Below are positions 1 through 11,330 of a stretch of 64,000 nt of DNA, one piece after another. Position numbers and translations under genes: made by a program. Under the pieces are notes generated by a model. It saw nothing but the letters and a program-made list of their open reading frames with translations, searched no databases and was not told where the DNA came from. The stretch lies in the NCBI GenBank assembly GCA_023213395.1, contig CM041465.1, positions 63,619,741 through 63,683,740 of the forward strand. Reading direction: 5' to 3'. Each line of letters starts with the position of its first letter. Within the stretch, counting starts at the first letter, position 1. Source of the stretch: Cycas panzhihuaensis. Lineage: Eukaryota; Cycadophyta.

Positions 1-520
1 CCTTCTCTTTGCGTGAATCCTTTTGCTACCAACCTCGCCTTGTGTTTTTCTAAGGTGGCATTTAATGTATTCAACAATTTTCTAAGGTGGCAATCGTGCT
101 TGGTGATGAAATCCAAGTCACAACGGAGCCCAGGTACTCCCAATCCTCACCCAGTTCACCAATGAGCAGCTATATACCTCCTCTAAAGAGTGGTACGTGC
201 ATACCCATGGCTATGACGGATATTGGATTGGGTATATTTTAATCTTGTATTAAAGTTTCGCTTTTCTGGTTGGTTATCGGGATGATCCACGATTGAGGCA
301 CGATGGTATGGCTAACCAAACCTCACCAATATTAGGTTTAGTCCGGACCCAACTTGAAACCCACACCTCCTTTATGGCACTAAGATTCGCCAACCAAGGT
401 ATCTCAACCTTGGCGAGTGTGTGAACAGTACAAGATGGCAGAAAATAGCGTGCGTGATGTTCCTTTTAGGAAGAGTGAAAAGATTATCGAATTGCATCAA
501 ACGTACATTTAACTGAAAAT

Positions 521-606
521 AATGCTTGCTTGGAGTGCTTTTGGAGTGCTTGCTTGAAGTGCTTGCTTGAAGTGTCTTTGGAGTGCTTGCTTTGAGTGAT
601 TTTAGA
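521..606. repeat. short tandem repeat, unit about 12 bp
   Basis: Imperfect head-to-tail copies of GAGTGCTTGCTT, with longer variants such as GGAGTGCTTTT, run for about 85 bp. The minus-strand reading frame across it (LQASTSSKHSKSTPSKH) is a by-product of the repeat and not a gene. Confidence 0.7.
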
Positions 607-640
607 GTGCTGAAATGCAATGCTCAATAAGTGAGTGAGG

Positions 641-679
641 ACACCGGATATTGCTCCGATCCGGTGTTTTTTTTTTTTT
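641..679 (+). other. perfect 9-bp hairpin followed by a T tract
   Basis: ACACCGGAT at 641-649 is followed by a 9-nt spacer and its exact reverse complement at 659-667, then T to position 679. The shape looks like an intrinsic terminator or a polymerase III stop, but nothing transcribed can be identified upstream. Confidence 0.5.
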
Positions 680-780
680 ACAATGGGCTTTTAAGCCTTA
701 TAAAAAGGAAGAAATTTTCTTCACTTTTTTTTTTTCTTTTTTTTTTGTTAATACAAAAAAAGTACTCTTCATTAAATATG

Positions 781-1135
781 CAATAACTTTCTCCCACGAT
801 GTCGAAATGGAGTGACGATTTTTGTGCTGCAAACTAGACTCAGAGCTTCATCTTCAGGAAGTGGAATCAGGTCCAAATGAGTTCTGAACATTTTGACAGC
901 CCTGCAAAGTTAGGAAATTATATTTTTCCAGAATTTTTACTAAAAATAATTGTTGTTCACTAAAACAACAATAACGCCCTCATACGACATCCAAATTAGG
1001 TGCCAGTTTTTGTGCTGGAAAGTAGACTCAGAGCCCCATCTTTGACAATTGGAATCACTTCAATTAGATCTCTGTAGAAGATTTTGCAGACCTGTGAAGT
1101 TCAGCAATCAAATTGAATTTCTGCAGAAATTTCAG
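781..1135. repeat. two diverged copies of a ~180-bp repeat
   Basis: The block at about 781-930 recurs at about 966-1130. Shared anchors are TTTTTGTGCTG, then AGACTCAGAGC, then a GGAATCA motif, then CTGYRAAGTT near the end. The copies are direct and imperfect, so this is an old local duplication in non-coding retroelement leader or LTR sequence. Confidence 0.65.
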
Positions 1136-1600
1136 CTTTCTAATCTCTCATTAACACATGATACCATATGAAATTTCCATCATTTTTTGATCACCAGGAT
1201 CCCAATATGGGCAAGCTGAGAGCATACAATGATAGATATTTTAAATGGCTTAAAATTCTTTAAAAAAATGGGTAAAAACTCCCCTTACAATCATTCTTCT
1301 AAATCTTTGGAAAAATTTCTGACATTTCCCCTTGTTAAATGGACAAAAAGGAAAAGAAAAGAAGAATGGGATAGCATGAATGGCCAGCAAAGGATTGGAA
1401 TCCTTGGGCCTTACAACTCCTTGTATTATGCTTCCAAACCTGCAAAAGAGAAAGGAAAGGAAAACAATACAAAATATGCTATCATAATAACTTGAAAATA
1501 TTTCTAAATTCACTTTCACAATCTCCTTCACCACATGGATTGTGGGAGAAGGAAGTGATGGCTCTATTGCAAGTGCAAGTGGGGAATATGAAGGAAGCAA

Positions 1601-1612
1601 GCTCTGATACCA
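1601..1612 (-). other. primer-binding site of Copia-D
   Basis: The minus strand reads TGGTATCAGAGC, the standard tRNA-iMet-complementary site of plant Ty1/copia elements, two bases inside the LTR end. This is the strongest single sign that 1615-1912 is an LTR. Confidence 0.85.
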
Positions 1613-1614
1613 CA

Positions 1615-1912
1615 TGAAAAGAGTGGATCTATCCTTCATCTCCATGCACTAAACACAAAGGCAAACATGGGAGCAAGAGAGACTTGAGAGAAAGAAAGTA
1701 GCTCTCACAAAATGGGGAGGTAAAGAATGAATCTCCTCCATTGAGCTTTACTTTTATATTGAGAGAGGGAGCATTTGGGTTAGGTGAAATGAAATTACAC
1801 ATAATGCACATGAAAGTGCATTTCACTTAAGTGATCTAATTTAAAGTTCACTTAAGACCCTTTTTCGAAATAATCAACTAATGTAATGACCTTATGTCAT
1901 TAACCCTTTTCA
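1615..1912 (-). mobile_element. 5' LTR of Copia-D (298 bp)
   Basis: The segment starts TGAAAAG and ends CTTTTCA, giving 7-bp perfect terminal inverted repeats with TG/CA ends. On the minus strand a TATA-type box (TATAAAAGT, near 1751-1759) lies about 140 bp before the PBS end, as expected for an LTR promoter. The outer boundary at 1912 rests on the inverted repeat, because the partner LTR lies outside the window. Confidence 0.7.
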
Positions 1913-1961
1913 AAGGATCCACCCCATAAGCAGGTAGGGAGTTCCCTTTATCATGCCCCCA

Positions 1962-2750
1962 TTATTGAGTGGTATAACTAGGAGGTACATAGAGAGAAGG
2001 GTCCCTAGGTTGGTATTTAGAGTGTGTGGGGGTGGACCCTACATGACTAGAAGTAGAGAGATACACAGGTCCCCTTGATCTAATAGGCGGAAGATAAATG
2101 ATGCTTGGAGGAGGACTAGTCATTTGACTAGATGGGGGCATACTCAACCTGAGTTTAGAAGAAGACATGCCCTACGTAGCCCCCAAGGAATATAAACCAT
2201 GGGAAGAGGAGGATGAGATGAGATGCAGGCTCATCATGGGTAAGGGAGTCGAGTGGGATGAGCGAGGTGAGGGAGACATAGAAGAAATAAGCACAACACT
2301 TTGCAAGATGTTCTCACACCACTTGGGGTGTGGTTGGAGACAGGTGGCTTGGAAACATTAGCTTAAGGATTCTACTACATCAGCGGGAGGGGTATCCACC
2401 TAATCATAAGAGGTAGAAGGAGCCTCGTACGAAGTAGACCCTGTAGGACGATCCTCATGAGAATCACCACGGTGGTGGTGAAACTCTAAAGGAGACGAAG
2501 GCTCTACTCCATGAGTAGAGGAATGGTGAGATTAGGTGTGTTGCCAGTCACCCAAATAATAGATGGGATCTTCGCTTCCTTGGTTGGACCCTTGGAAGGA
2601 AGTAGGTAGCTCAAGGGAATCAGACACATAAGCATGGTATGCCCAATCTGAAAGTGATCCCTTCATGATCGAATCAAGATCCAATGTGGGAAGGTAATGA
2701 TATGAGGGCTCCTCCAACAACGAAGGTAGGCCTTGTAAGCAACATGAGAA
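1962..2750 (-). pseudogene. gag N-terminal remnant of Gypsy-1
   Basis: Translated on the minus strand, this matches the N-terminal part of the Gypsy-4 gag at 54247-55080. Shared motifs include LLEEPSYHY (LLEDPRYCH in Gypsy-4), SDWAYHA, DPIYY and TSSHVG. The frame is interrupted by stops between 2168 and 2532. Here SDWAYHA still has its Trp, while Gypsy-4 has TAG at that codon, so each copy decayed separately. The remnant lies just inside the PBS at 2901-2922 and is truncated near 1913 by Copia-D. The function in the intact element would be the capsid polyprotein. Confidence 0.75.
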
Positions 2751-2900
2751 TTATCACATGTAAGTCTTACCTATATGTTAGAAGAAAAGATAAATAAGGT
2801 AGTGCATACATTGGGGGCTTCCCAACAAGACCAAAAGGGAAAGTTACCAAGAGGTAGTAGTACCAACAGGAAAGGGAGAAAGACTAATTTCCTTAGTAGA

Positions 2901-2922
2901 GGGTCCCGAGTATGGTCGCCAA
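2901..2922 (-). other. primer-binding site of Gypsy-1
   Basis: The minus strand reads TTGGCGACCATACTCGGG, next to the LTR end ...GATTCCA. Gypsy-4 has TGGTGACCATACTGGGGG at the same place. I cannot name the tRNA with certainty; sites of this type in plant gypsy elements have been assigned to tRNA-Arg in the Ogre group. Confidence 0.7.
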
Positions 2923-4732
2923 TGGAATCACATCTATGAGATGGTAACTACACCTAGTTAAGATTAGGTCAGTCAACAAAAGGCTCTAGAATGAAGATCC
3001 AATCCAACAAGTGAAGGGAAACACCTACATAGGGTGTTCGTGCATCAGAATTCATGTTCGGGACCTATGAATGATGTACAACTTCCTCTAAGTAACTTAG
3101 TCTTAGTTTTGGAAGGTAGCACAAGTGAGGGATATCCTCAGTTTCCTGACTAACCTCAAAATGTAGGTCTTCCTCCCCTTTGATGGCTAGAAGGGAAGGG
3201 ACAGACCTAACAAGGAAGTGGATCCTCGTGGATGACGAAAGGATATAGATAGGACATATGTAGGTAAGTGACGAGAGGTACATGCTCGTAAGGATGGTGT
3301 TGGATAATCACCTCTCACACGAGACCGACCCAAAGGAGAGAGTGTCAAGGTTATTAAGTTCATATAGGTATAATGGGGTTAAAGGAGGAGGTCTTAAAGG
3401 ATGAATCCTCCTTGAACTAACCCACCTAAAGTGAGTGTTACGGTAGTAAAGAATGATGGCGGAAGTAGTTCCCACTACCCTATGTGTGAAGGAGTCTACC
3501 TTTTATGTGCAATAGTGAAACGGTGTCTAATCGGTTATGCATGCAAACAAGAGATAAAAGGAGTATATATATATAAGACAACAAATCTACTTTCCCTTGT
3601 TTTATCTCTAATATAAACCCTCACTCTCTTTTCACTTTAAACAAAGGGAAAAGGGACGAGAGAGGCAAACGAATCTAACACACAAGATGCACGCTAAGGG
3701 TGTAAATCCCAATAGGTTGTATGTAATAAAACAAAAAGAGGAAAGGGGATATCTCCTATCTTGTGCTCTTTCCTAAAATGCAAGCTAGTGTGCATATGCA
3801 AATGAATGGTACAAACTAGTTTCCTTTTATCTTTTCCTTTTATGTTCTTATCATGCAAACACACAAACTTAAAAGGTAAGCAGAGAAAAGATATATAAAA
3901 GAAAGGCGACGTACCTAGAAAATGATGTGGTTGAAAGGAAGTCACCATCTTGTGCCACACCTAATTCTTATTTTCCTCTTTCCAACACATAGGCAGCGTA
4001 GAGGCTTCCTTACCTTACCCAAAGCAAAAGGAAGAAAGAAAGAAAGGTAAAGGAAAAGGAAAAGGAACTATGCTAAAAGCTAAAATGACTAAGTAAAAGG
4101 AAAGCAAAGAAATGTACCCAGATTATAGCGGTTCATCCTTCTCCATGAATGACGTTGTAAATTTACAACCACAAAGGTTTTCTACTCTTTTCCAAGGGGC
4201 TACTAGAGTGCTAAGCAAATATATATATGTGTGTAGTTGTAAAATGCTAAGAATATTATAAGTTAAAGCACTTCAAGTCAAGCAAACTTCCAACCAAAGA
4301 ACAACTCCAAATCTCCTCAAAGCCAACAACACAAGACAAGGGATATAGACGGTCAGCCTCGAAATGGCTAACCCTTTAACAAGTGCATCTCCACGTTGCC
4401 TCTAGGCACAGGAAACAACAAGTTGGGATAGCCTAATGGCATCAAATAATAAGAGAGACAAATAGCATGAGGTTTACAAATATCGTTTATGTTGCAAGTG
4501 TTGCTATGTGCAACAATTTGTAACCTTGATCAATCCAAGACCTAAGGTAGATATGAGACACTACTCGAGGCTAGAAAATCTATCCAATGAGCCACTTAGG
4601 CCTGGAAATAGTGCAGCAAAGGGCTACGTATACTGATATCCAGTGCTAGCCTTCTTCCAAAAGCCCCTTGGTGGCTCAAAAGATGCATGAGTGGAGGAGA
4701 GGAAAGAGGAGAAGGGGGTTGCCCTTGAGAAA
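2923..4732 (-). mobile_element. Gypsy-1 5' LTR, first part (interrupted by Copia-A)
   Basis: This is the PBS-proximal 1.8 kb of a long minus-strand LTR. It is collinear with 43465-45180 and with the reverse complement of 52250-54067. A shared landmark is the block with the motif GGGCTTCCTTACCTT (about 44454; variants at 41606 and 4003). The LTR continues at 12498 after Copia-A; the two parts total about 3.12 kb, with TG at 2923 and CA at 13808. There is no coding content. Confidence 0.8.
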
Positions 4733-5181
4733 TATGAGAGAATAGGCATAAGTACAACATTAATAGGATCAACAAATGTAAATGATATTAGGAAATACTC
4801 ATAAATTAACACTACACAAGTACATGTTAATTAATAGGTAGAAAACCCCTTATGAGGAAGAAAAACCCCCTCCTAAGCTAATTTTATTAATAATGAACTA
4901 AAACTACTATACAAAACTACTAACCCTCAAAACAACCTTTAGTCAGGCATTTGGGCAGACCTCCTAGATTCCTGGAACTAACTCCATGAATTTAGGAGAT
5001 GAATAAATACAATGAAGGTTCGTTGGAATGTGGTTTCGCATTTCAATGAGCATCCACAAATTATTAAATTAAACATAAGTTTGTAACATTATAATCACTT
5101 AAATTATATTTAAGACATGTGACTAAATAATAACATTAAGAAACATAATGAAACATAAAGTTTACATTATATATTCTAACA
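4733..5181 (-). mobile_element. 3' LTR of Copia-A
   Basis: It pairs with 12049-12497 over its full 449 bp. The outer TG appears as TA at 4733-4734, while the partner keeps TG. I count 11 mismatches in the first ~103 bases from position 4735, so the insertion is old. Confidence 0.88.
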
Positions 5182-5190
5182 TCCCCCTTT
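5182..5190 (-). other. polypurine tract of Copia-A
   Basis: The minus strand reads AAAGGGGGA directly before the 3' LTR start (TGTTAGAAT...), the position and composition expected for the plus-strand primer of reverse transcription. Confidence 0.8.
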
Positions 5191-5239
5191 AATGTAAACT
5201 TTTGTACTAGAGAGAAAAGAAGAACTTCATCACGATGAT

Positions 5240-6990
5240 CCCTATTTGATGGAGACTTCTTTTATCTACAATAAGTCTCTAAGATTTAAAAACTTTGGTT
5301 CAGTTAATGACTTCGTAAGAATGTCAGCAATCTATAAATCTGTTGGATAACAAGACAAAGAAACAAGATTATCAGTAACTAAATTGTGAATAAAATATTG
5401 ATGTAATTTAATATGCTTAGTCCTAGAATGAGAAATGGGATTAGTAGCTATAGCAATTATACCTTGATTATCAATTTTAATTTCAATTGAAGAGTTTAGG
5501 AACAGACCAATTTCATTTAGTAGTGATTTTAGCTAAAGTGCTTCTTTACCAGCTTTGACTAATGCTCGATATTCAGCTTCAGTTGTTAATAAAGTTAGTG
5601 CCTGCATTTTTTTGCTAGACCAAGTAATAGGTAAGGAATCAATAAAAAATACATAACCTGAAGTAGATTTACGATCATTTGAATCACACCTTGATCAGAA
5701 TCAGTATATCCAGTTAATGTTAGTGGTTTATTACAAAAGTTATAAGTTAAACCATAAAACATAATATTCTTTAGATAGCGTAAGATGCGTTTAGCGACTT
5801 TCTAGTGAGATTCGTGTGGTTGTTGCATATAATGGGAACATAAAGCAACAACATAAGAAATGTCAGAGTGGGTGTGAGTAAGATAGATTAGACTATCAAT
5901 GAGTTGTTTGTATAGAGTTGAATCACACAACAGAGTTAGACAATCAGTAGATAGTTTAACTCTTGATTGTAAAGGATTGGATACAGGTTTAGCATTTTCC
6001 ATGTTAAACTACTGAATTAAATCGAGAATATACTTAGGTTGAGATAGTGTTATATTTGATTGATTTTGACAAACTTATAAACCAAGAAAGTAATGTAATA
6101 GACCTAAATCAATCATTTTAAATTTGTTCATTAAAGTTGATTTGAGATGATAAATATTATGAATTGATGATCTAGTAATAATAATATCATCAACATAAAG
6201 GATTAGAATAGCAAGATTTTTATTTTCACGTTTAAAATAGAGATTTGGATCATTAATACATCTAGTGTATCCAATGTGGATTAAATAATCGTTGATTTTG
6301 GTATACCAAGCTCAAGGAGCTTGTTTTAAACCATAAATAGACTTTTTAAGTTTGTAAACTAAATTAAGATTTTTAATAAATCTAGGTGGCTGTGATATGT
6401 AGATCTCTTCTTTGAGATCACCATTCAAGAAAGCACTCCTAACATCTATTTGGTGGATTTCCTAACCAAACTTGGCTGCAAGAGCAATAATTGTCTTGAT
6501 TGTATTCATCTTTGTGACAGGGGTAAAGGTTTTATTATAGTCAATGCCATCTATTTGAGAAAATCCTTTGGCAACAAGGCGAACTTTATATTTTTCCACT
6601 GTGCCTGTTGACTTATATTTAGTCCTATAAGCCCATTTACAGTTGACAACATTTTTTCCAGGTGGGAGAGGAATAAGATCCCAGGTTGAATTTTTAATTA
6701 AGGCAACAAATTCAATCTACATAGCATCCTGCCATACAGGATTATTTCTAGCTTGTTTAAAAGTTTTGGGATCATTATTGTCCATTATTTTTACCCTTAA
6801 GGTAAAATTAACATGAAGGTTTTGCGCACGTGTGCATCTTAAATTGGTAGGATTACCTACATCAGATCCAGCATCAACAAACGTTTTGGTTGCTCAAATA
6901 GGTTACTTGTGAGTAATTGTATATGAAGATGTAGATTGATTTGATAAACTATCCTGAAGTGAAGGATCTGTTTCAATGGGTTCAAATAGA
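5240..6990 (-). pseudogene. Copia-A reverse transcriptase and RNase H
   Basis: The minus strand encodes a typical copia RT: the N-terminal part with PLPPGK and the WAYRTKYKS-type block (about 6590-6680), LVAKGFSQIDGIDY, then the catalytic LYVDD (YVDD codons at 6186-6197), then RNase H with a GYTDSD motif (near 5700), KSTSGYVFFIDSLPITW, TTEAEYQA and ADILTKSL near the end. A frame change is needed just after GYTDSD, and stops interrupt the fragments. The catalytic YVDD is intact. The role in a live element is synthesis of element DNA from genomic RNA in the virus-like particle. The order after integrase places it in Ty1/copia. Confidence 0.88.
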
Positions 6991-6999
6991 GTCCAATTT

Positions 7000-8440
7000 T
7001 GGACTTAAGTTGATAAAGAATCTATAATTTTTGAATCAACTTGTTTATCATAAGGGTCAACCAAATGAGTGTTGGTTAATAAATCTTGAACAAGAAGTTC
7101 TACATAAGTAGATATTGAAGTAGATCCTTCTTCATCAAATATTATATCACGCAAAATAGAAATATTATGCATGACTAGATCTAAGAGTCTATAAGCTTTG
7201 CTCTCCTCACTATATCCAATGAAGATGTATTTTTGACTTTTTTTGTCTAATTTTTTACATTTTTCATGAGAGATATGTCCCCACACAATACTGCCAAAGA
7301 TTCATAAATAATTGATAGATGGTTTTCTTCCAGACCATTTTTGTTCTAGAGTAACGTTTTATAGACATTTACTAGGTAAATGATTTAATAAATAATTAGA
7401 GTAGTTAATTACTTCTGCCCATAATTTTAAATCTAGATTCTTTGCATGTAACATATAACAAGTCATTTCAACTAGAGTATAATTTTTGCATTTAGCAACT
7501 CCATTTTGTTGAGACATGTAAGCAACGGAATGTTGGAATTTAATTCCATGTGATTTGTAGAAGGAAGTAAAATTTTCACTTAAATATTCCTTAGTATTAT
7601 CAGATCAGAATATTTTGATTCTTGAATTTGATTAATTTTTTACTAACATTTTATATTCAATGAAAATGTCAAACACTTGACTACATGTTTTAAGCATATA
7701 AACCCAACATTTTCTTGAATAATCATCTATGAATGTAATAAACTAGCGCGATCCTGAGTATGATGGTACATGAAAGAGTCCACATATGTCAAGGTGGACA
7801 AGTTCGAGTGGAGAAGTTGCTCGGTATTGAGTTTTGTATGGAAATGGATCTATATGTTGTTTACCTATCACACAAGCTTCACAAACACCATAAACAGTGT
7901 TTAAGAGTGGTAAACTATGGACCATTTCATGCTTAATTAAATATTATAGTTTGCCATAACTGGTATGGCTAAATCTTCCATGCCAAAATTTGTTGATTGA
8001 GTCAGATTTGGCAATAAAAGCACTAAAATATTTTGATTTATTATTTTGAAGACTTGTTAGACTATAGAGACATGTGTTATGATCAACAGGTCCTGAGGCT
8101 ATACATTTAAATTTGTGTAATGGATCCTTAATAATAAATTTATTTTTCTAGAATTTGACAACAAGGTCTTTCTGGCAGATTTGATAAATTGGGAAGAGGT
8201 TTGGTAACATACTAGGTACGTAAAAGACATCCTTGATTGAACCATCTTTTAGGGTAATATCACCAGATCCTTTGACTTTAAGTTGATTACCACTACCGAA
8301 AGAAATCTCTTCTTCAGAGTTCATTTCGGATTGATAAGTGGTTAAATTTTTCTGGTGTCTAGTCAGATGATGGGATGCACCAGAGTCAAGGATCCACTGT
8401 GGTAGTTGATTTGAAGGAGCAACAAACACAGAAGTTGTTA
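7000..8440 (-). pseudogene. Copia-A protease and integrase
   Basis: Protease is seen as WILDSGASHHLT with the DSG active site intact (about 8375-8410). Pre-integrase follows (WHGRFSHTSYGK, then CEACVIGKQH near 7870). The integrase core has LVHLDICGL (first Asp near 7790), FWSDN (second Asp near 7600) and NGVAKCKN, where the family has NGVAERKN, so the catalytic Glu has become Lys. WSGRKPSINYL follows, then a TGA where the family has Arg in LRIFG. Stops fall mostly at Gln or CGA-Arg positions. A live protein would process gag-pol and insert element DNA; this copy is dead. Confidence 0.88.
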
Positions 8441-8559
8441 CTACTAAAGATCGATTATGAAATTGATGATTTTGAGGTCGTGATTGAGAATGAGATTGAA
8501 AATAGGATTGTGAATGGGATTAAGGTTTATTTTACAATCCCTTGGAAGCTTTCCATGCT

Positions 8560-9510
8560 TCTGAAACTATTCTGCTTCTATAGACATTAATAGTATGGCC
8601 TCTTTTATGATAATAGGTACAACTAGTGTTCTGAGAAGAAGTAGCATTGTTCTTATTAGAAAAGAATTGATTAGAAGTATTCTAATTTTTAGTTGGACTA
8701 GAATATTTAACATTATTTTGTGAATTAGATGGTGAACCTCGATGAGGATTTTGAAATTTTGGATTATTATGAAAATTATTATTCTGTTGTTTGTTTTCAA
8801 ATTGTGGCTTAGTTTTAGAAAACAAAGCCTGTGAAGGATCTTTTAATGCACCTGATTAAATTAACATTGTCTGATATTCAATTAGTTGATTAATCAACTT
8901 ATTGAATGTGATAGGTGGATTGCTAGCTTGTTGTCTAGCAGTTTTGAAGAGATTAAAATGCATTGGTAGTTTGTTTACTGCAAGATTTATGAGTGTGTTG
9001 TCATATCTAACATGTGTAGTTATTTTTTCAACATCACCTTCTTTGGTTTTAGATTTGATGCAGTTATCTAGATCTTTATTAATTGATTGAATTTTAGTTA
9101 AAAAATCCTCAACATTAGAAAAGTCGTCAAAAGTCAGATTATACAGTTGTTGTTCTAATATAGCCACTTGATGTGTATCAACTTTGTCATATTTTTCTTC
9201 TAAGGTTTTCCAGACAGTGGCTAAATCAACTTTTTCAAAAAAATGTCGACTGATTTCTAGTAGGAGCGAGTTTAATATGGTACCTAATGTGGCATCTAAG
9301 TTTATTAGATATACCATAACACTCTCAGTAGCATCTGCTTTTGGTTTTCAAAATTCACCTATCACATATCACCATACTTTTTGCTGTTTAAGCTAATGGG
9401 ATATGCAATTCCTCTAGTTGGCATAGTTTAAGCTGGTTAATACTAAAATTGGAATACAGGTGATTGTCCCTGGCATTAATGCTATATTAGAAGTGTTGAG
9501 GTTTGTTTGT
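8560..9510 (-). pseudogene. Copia-A gag with degraded zinc knuckle
   Basis: The best open stretch (8856-9317) matches the copia gag family (UBN2-type), with LTSLNYANWR upstream, then ATVWKTLEEKYDK and DDFSNVEDFLTKIQSINKDL. Upstream sequence to about 9510 keeps the frame with stops at Trp positions. The nucleic-acid-binding knuckle is at about 8590-8640 and reads CTYYHKRGHTINVY, where C-x2-C-x4-H-x4-C is expected; two of three Cys are Tyr, each explained by one G-to-A change. The normal role is packaging of the element RNA. Confidence 0.8.
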
Positions 9511-10340
9511 AGACTGAAAAGTTATAAAGGTGATTGGAAAAATAATCACTTAGTAAAAAATACTAATCATGTTAATAGATATAATTCACTAAGACATTAT
9601 AGTATGTATTAATTATATTTAAGATAAAAAATCATGTGTTTGTAAACATATGAAAAAATAAACAACTTCTTAAAATAATTCCTTAAGCAGTCCCTTTTTG
9701 ATAAATAGTTCTTTTAGAAAAATAGTCCCCCATAGAGAAATAGTCCCCCTTTAGTTTGAATAAATAAAAAGTCCTTGTTTAATAAACAATCCCCTTGATA
9801 AAAAGAAACTATCTCCTTTCAAAAATAAAAAATCCTCCTTAGAAAAATAAACAATTTCCCTTAATAAAAAAAACTTTGTAACGTAAGGTATTTAATTTCC
9901 CTTTTTATTTTTAAGAAATAGATATGTAATTTTAAGGATTAAATGGCATAATTAAAATCTATAGATTAAGTGTGAAAGGGAGGGGAAATGTTAATTTACA
10001 AATCAATAATAAAGTGTTGGAGGGGGAAAATAATAAATGTAAAAAAAAGCATAATAAACAAAATTGATTTATAAAATAAATATAATAGTGAAAGGTTAAT
10101 TTTGATTTACCTAAGATTAACTATATTCATTTGAAGTGATTTTAACATTAAAATGTAGTTAAGTTTAATCATTAAAATGTACTTGAAGAAAGATGTAGTG
10201 ATTTAAATTTAAAAGATAGTAAAAGTAAGGGGTTAAAGGTTATAAATACCTTATAAAGAGAAAGTTAATTTTAAAAAATTAAAGGGGAAGGGTTTTATTT
10301 ATATATCAATTATAATGAGAAAAAATTAAATAAAATGTGT

Positions 10341-10363
10341 GGGGAGGGGGGGGGGGGTGGGGG
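10341..10363 (+). repeat. G-rich run
   Basis: A near-continuous run of G, broken by one A and one T, in the leader of Copia-A. It could form a G-quadruplex on the plus strand; assembly length errors are also likely at such a site. Confidence 0.6.
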
Positions 10364-10648
10364 AAGTGGAGAATGTAATAAAAAGGAGGGTTTAATGTTG
10401 ATTAAATAACAAAATGATAAAAGAGAGGGTGTAATAAGGGGGGAGGTATCAAGAAATGTAATAATTGAGGGGGAGAGGTATTCTGTTTGATTTAAATCTA
10501 TTAAATCAAGGTATAAAAAAAGAGTTTTATTTAAATTAAGGTATTATAAAGGGGAGTTTAATGTTTTAATTAAAAATGTAATAAACAAGGGGGTTTGATT
10601 AAATAAAATGTGATTAAGGGGGGGTATTGTTTGTAAAGTTAATTATCC

Positions 10649-10654
<6 letters not shown>

Positions 10655-10709
<55 letters not shown>

Positions 10710-10765
10710 CATATGTATGTATATATATATATATCTATATATATATATATATGTATATATATATC
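10655..10765. repeat. AT microsatellite
   Basis: An (AT)n tract with interspersed GTATATAC and CTATAT variants. The minus-strand frame across it, rich in Tyr and Ile, is a repeat artefact. Confidence 0.85.
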
Positions 10766-11189
10766 TAAACATAAATAAATAAAAATAAAACGCATTTTTA
10801 AAAAACACAGACCTGACGTAAACTTATAATTTATAAACAAAAGTTAAAATGGAAAATACATTGGGGTCTGGAGGGGGGTATGGGCGTAAACCCTACCTGG
10901 TTTTCACAATGGCAATGGTGGCTACGTCTTTTATGCAAGTCTACGTTATTTGCAAGAGCGTCAATGGCGATCCAGATGAGGAGACAATGAGGTGGGTTTG
11001 TAGAGGCAACGGTAGTGGTGGCGAGGCGTCATAGTCTTAGTTCGAATGGTTCCAGTGTCCCTCTTCAACGGCGTTCGCAGGTTTGCATGCTTTGAGGGTT
11101 TTCTTCTGCAACTCTGATCAAAGCTGCTCTCATCAACCTTGGCTATAGTCATTCCTTTATTCAAACCCAGTCGGCCAAAATCCTACTCT

Positions 11190-11330
11190 GTTCTCTTAAT
11201 TTAAGAAAAGAAGAGTAAGGCATTTATACATCGACCCTAGAGGATTCGAAACCCAGACCATCTGTCGAGTAATTTCTAATACTACTTCCACTATTATCAA
11301 AAAATCTCTGGTATTTACGGGTAGAGTCTT
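11190..11330 (-). other. possible tRNA-like (SINE-type) B box
   Basis: On the minus strand near 11230-11250 the motif GGGTTTCGAATCC resembles the tRNA B box GGTTCGAATCC. A weak A-box-like string (TAGTGGAAGT) lies 40-50 bp upstream. There is no clear tail or target duplication. I treat this as a hint of a SINE fragment only. Confidence 0.2.

Larger units (their letters stand above)
1..780. other. left-edge DNA without a recognisable gene
   Basis: I find no protein I recognise on either strand. The stretch holds an imperfect inverted repeat near 391-416 (a CCAAGG/CCTTGG stem), a short tandem repeat (521-606), a hairpin followed by a T tract (641-679), and a TATA-like box near 698-706 after a GGGCTTTTAAGCC palindrome. 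The palindrome and TATA look like a promoter or LTR fragment on the plus strand, but I cannot pair it with a second LTR. It may be leader sequence of Copia-D or an older insertion inside it. Confidence 0.4.
1..1912 (-). mobile_element. Copia-D: 5' end of a minus-strand copia element, cut by the window edge
   Basis: The element enters from the left edge. Its 5' LTR is at 1615-1912 and its initiator-Met primer-binding site at 1601-1612, so transcription would run leftwards. No gag or pol homology is visible before the window ends, so 1-1600 would be leader or eroded sequence. It sits inside the gag remnant of Gypsy-1, so it is younger than that element. The left extent is unknown; parts of 1-780 may be other insertions. 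Confidence 0.6.

Noticed and set aside
10643-10840. Tyr/Ile-rich minus-strand frame
   Set aside because: It translates the AT microsatellite.
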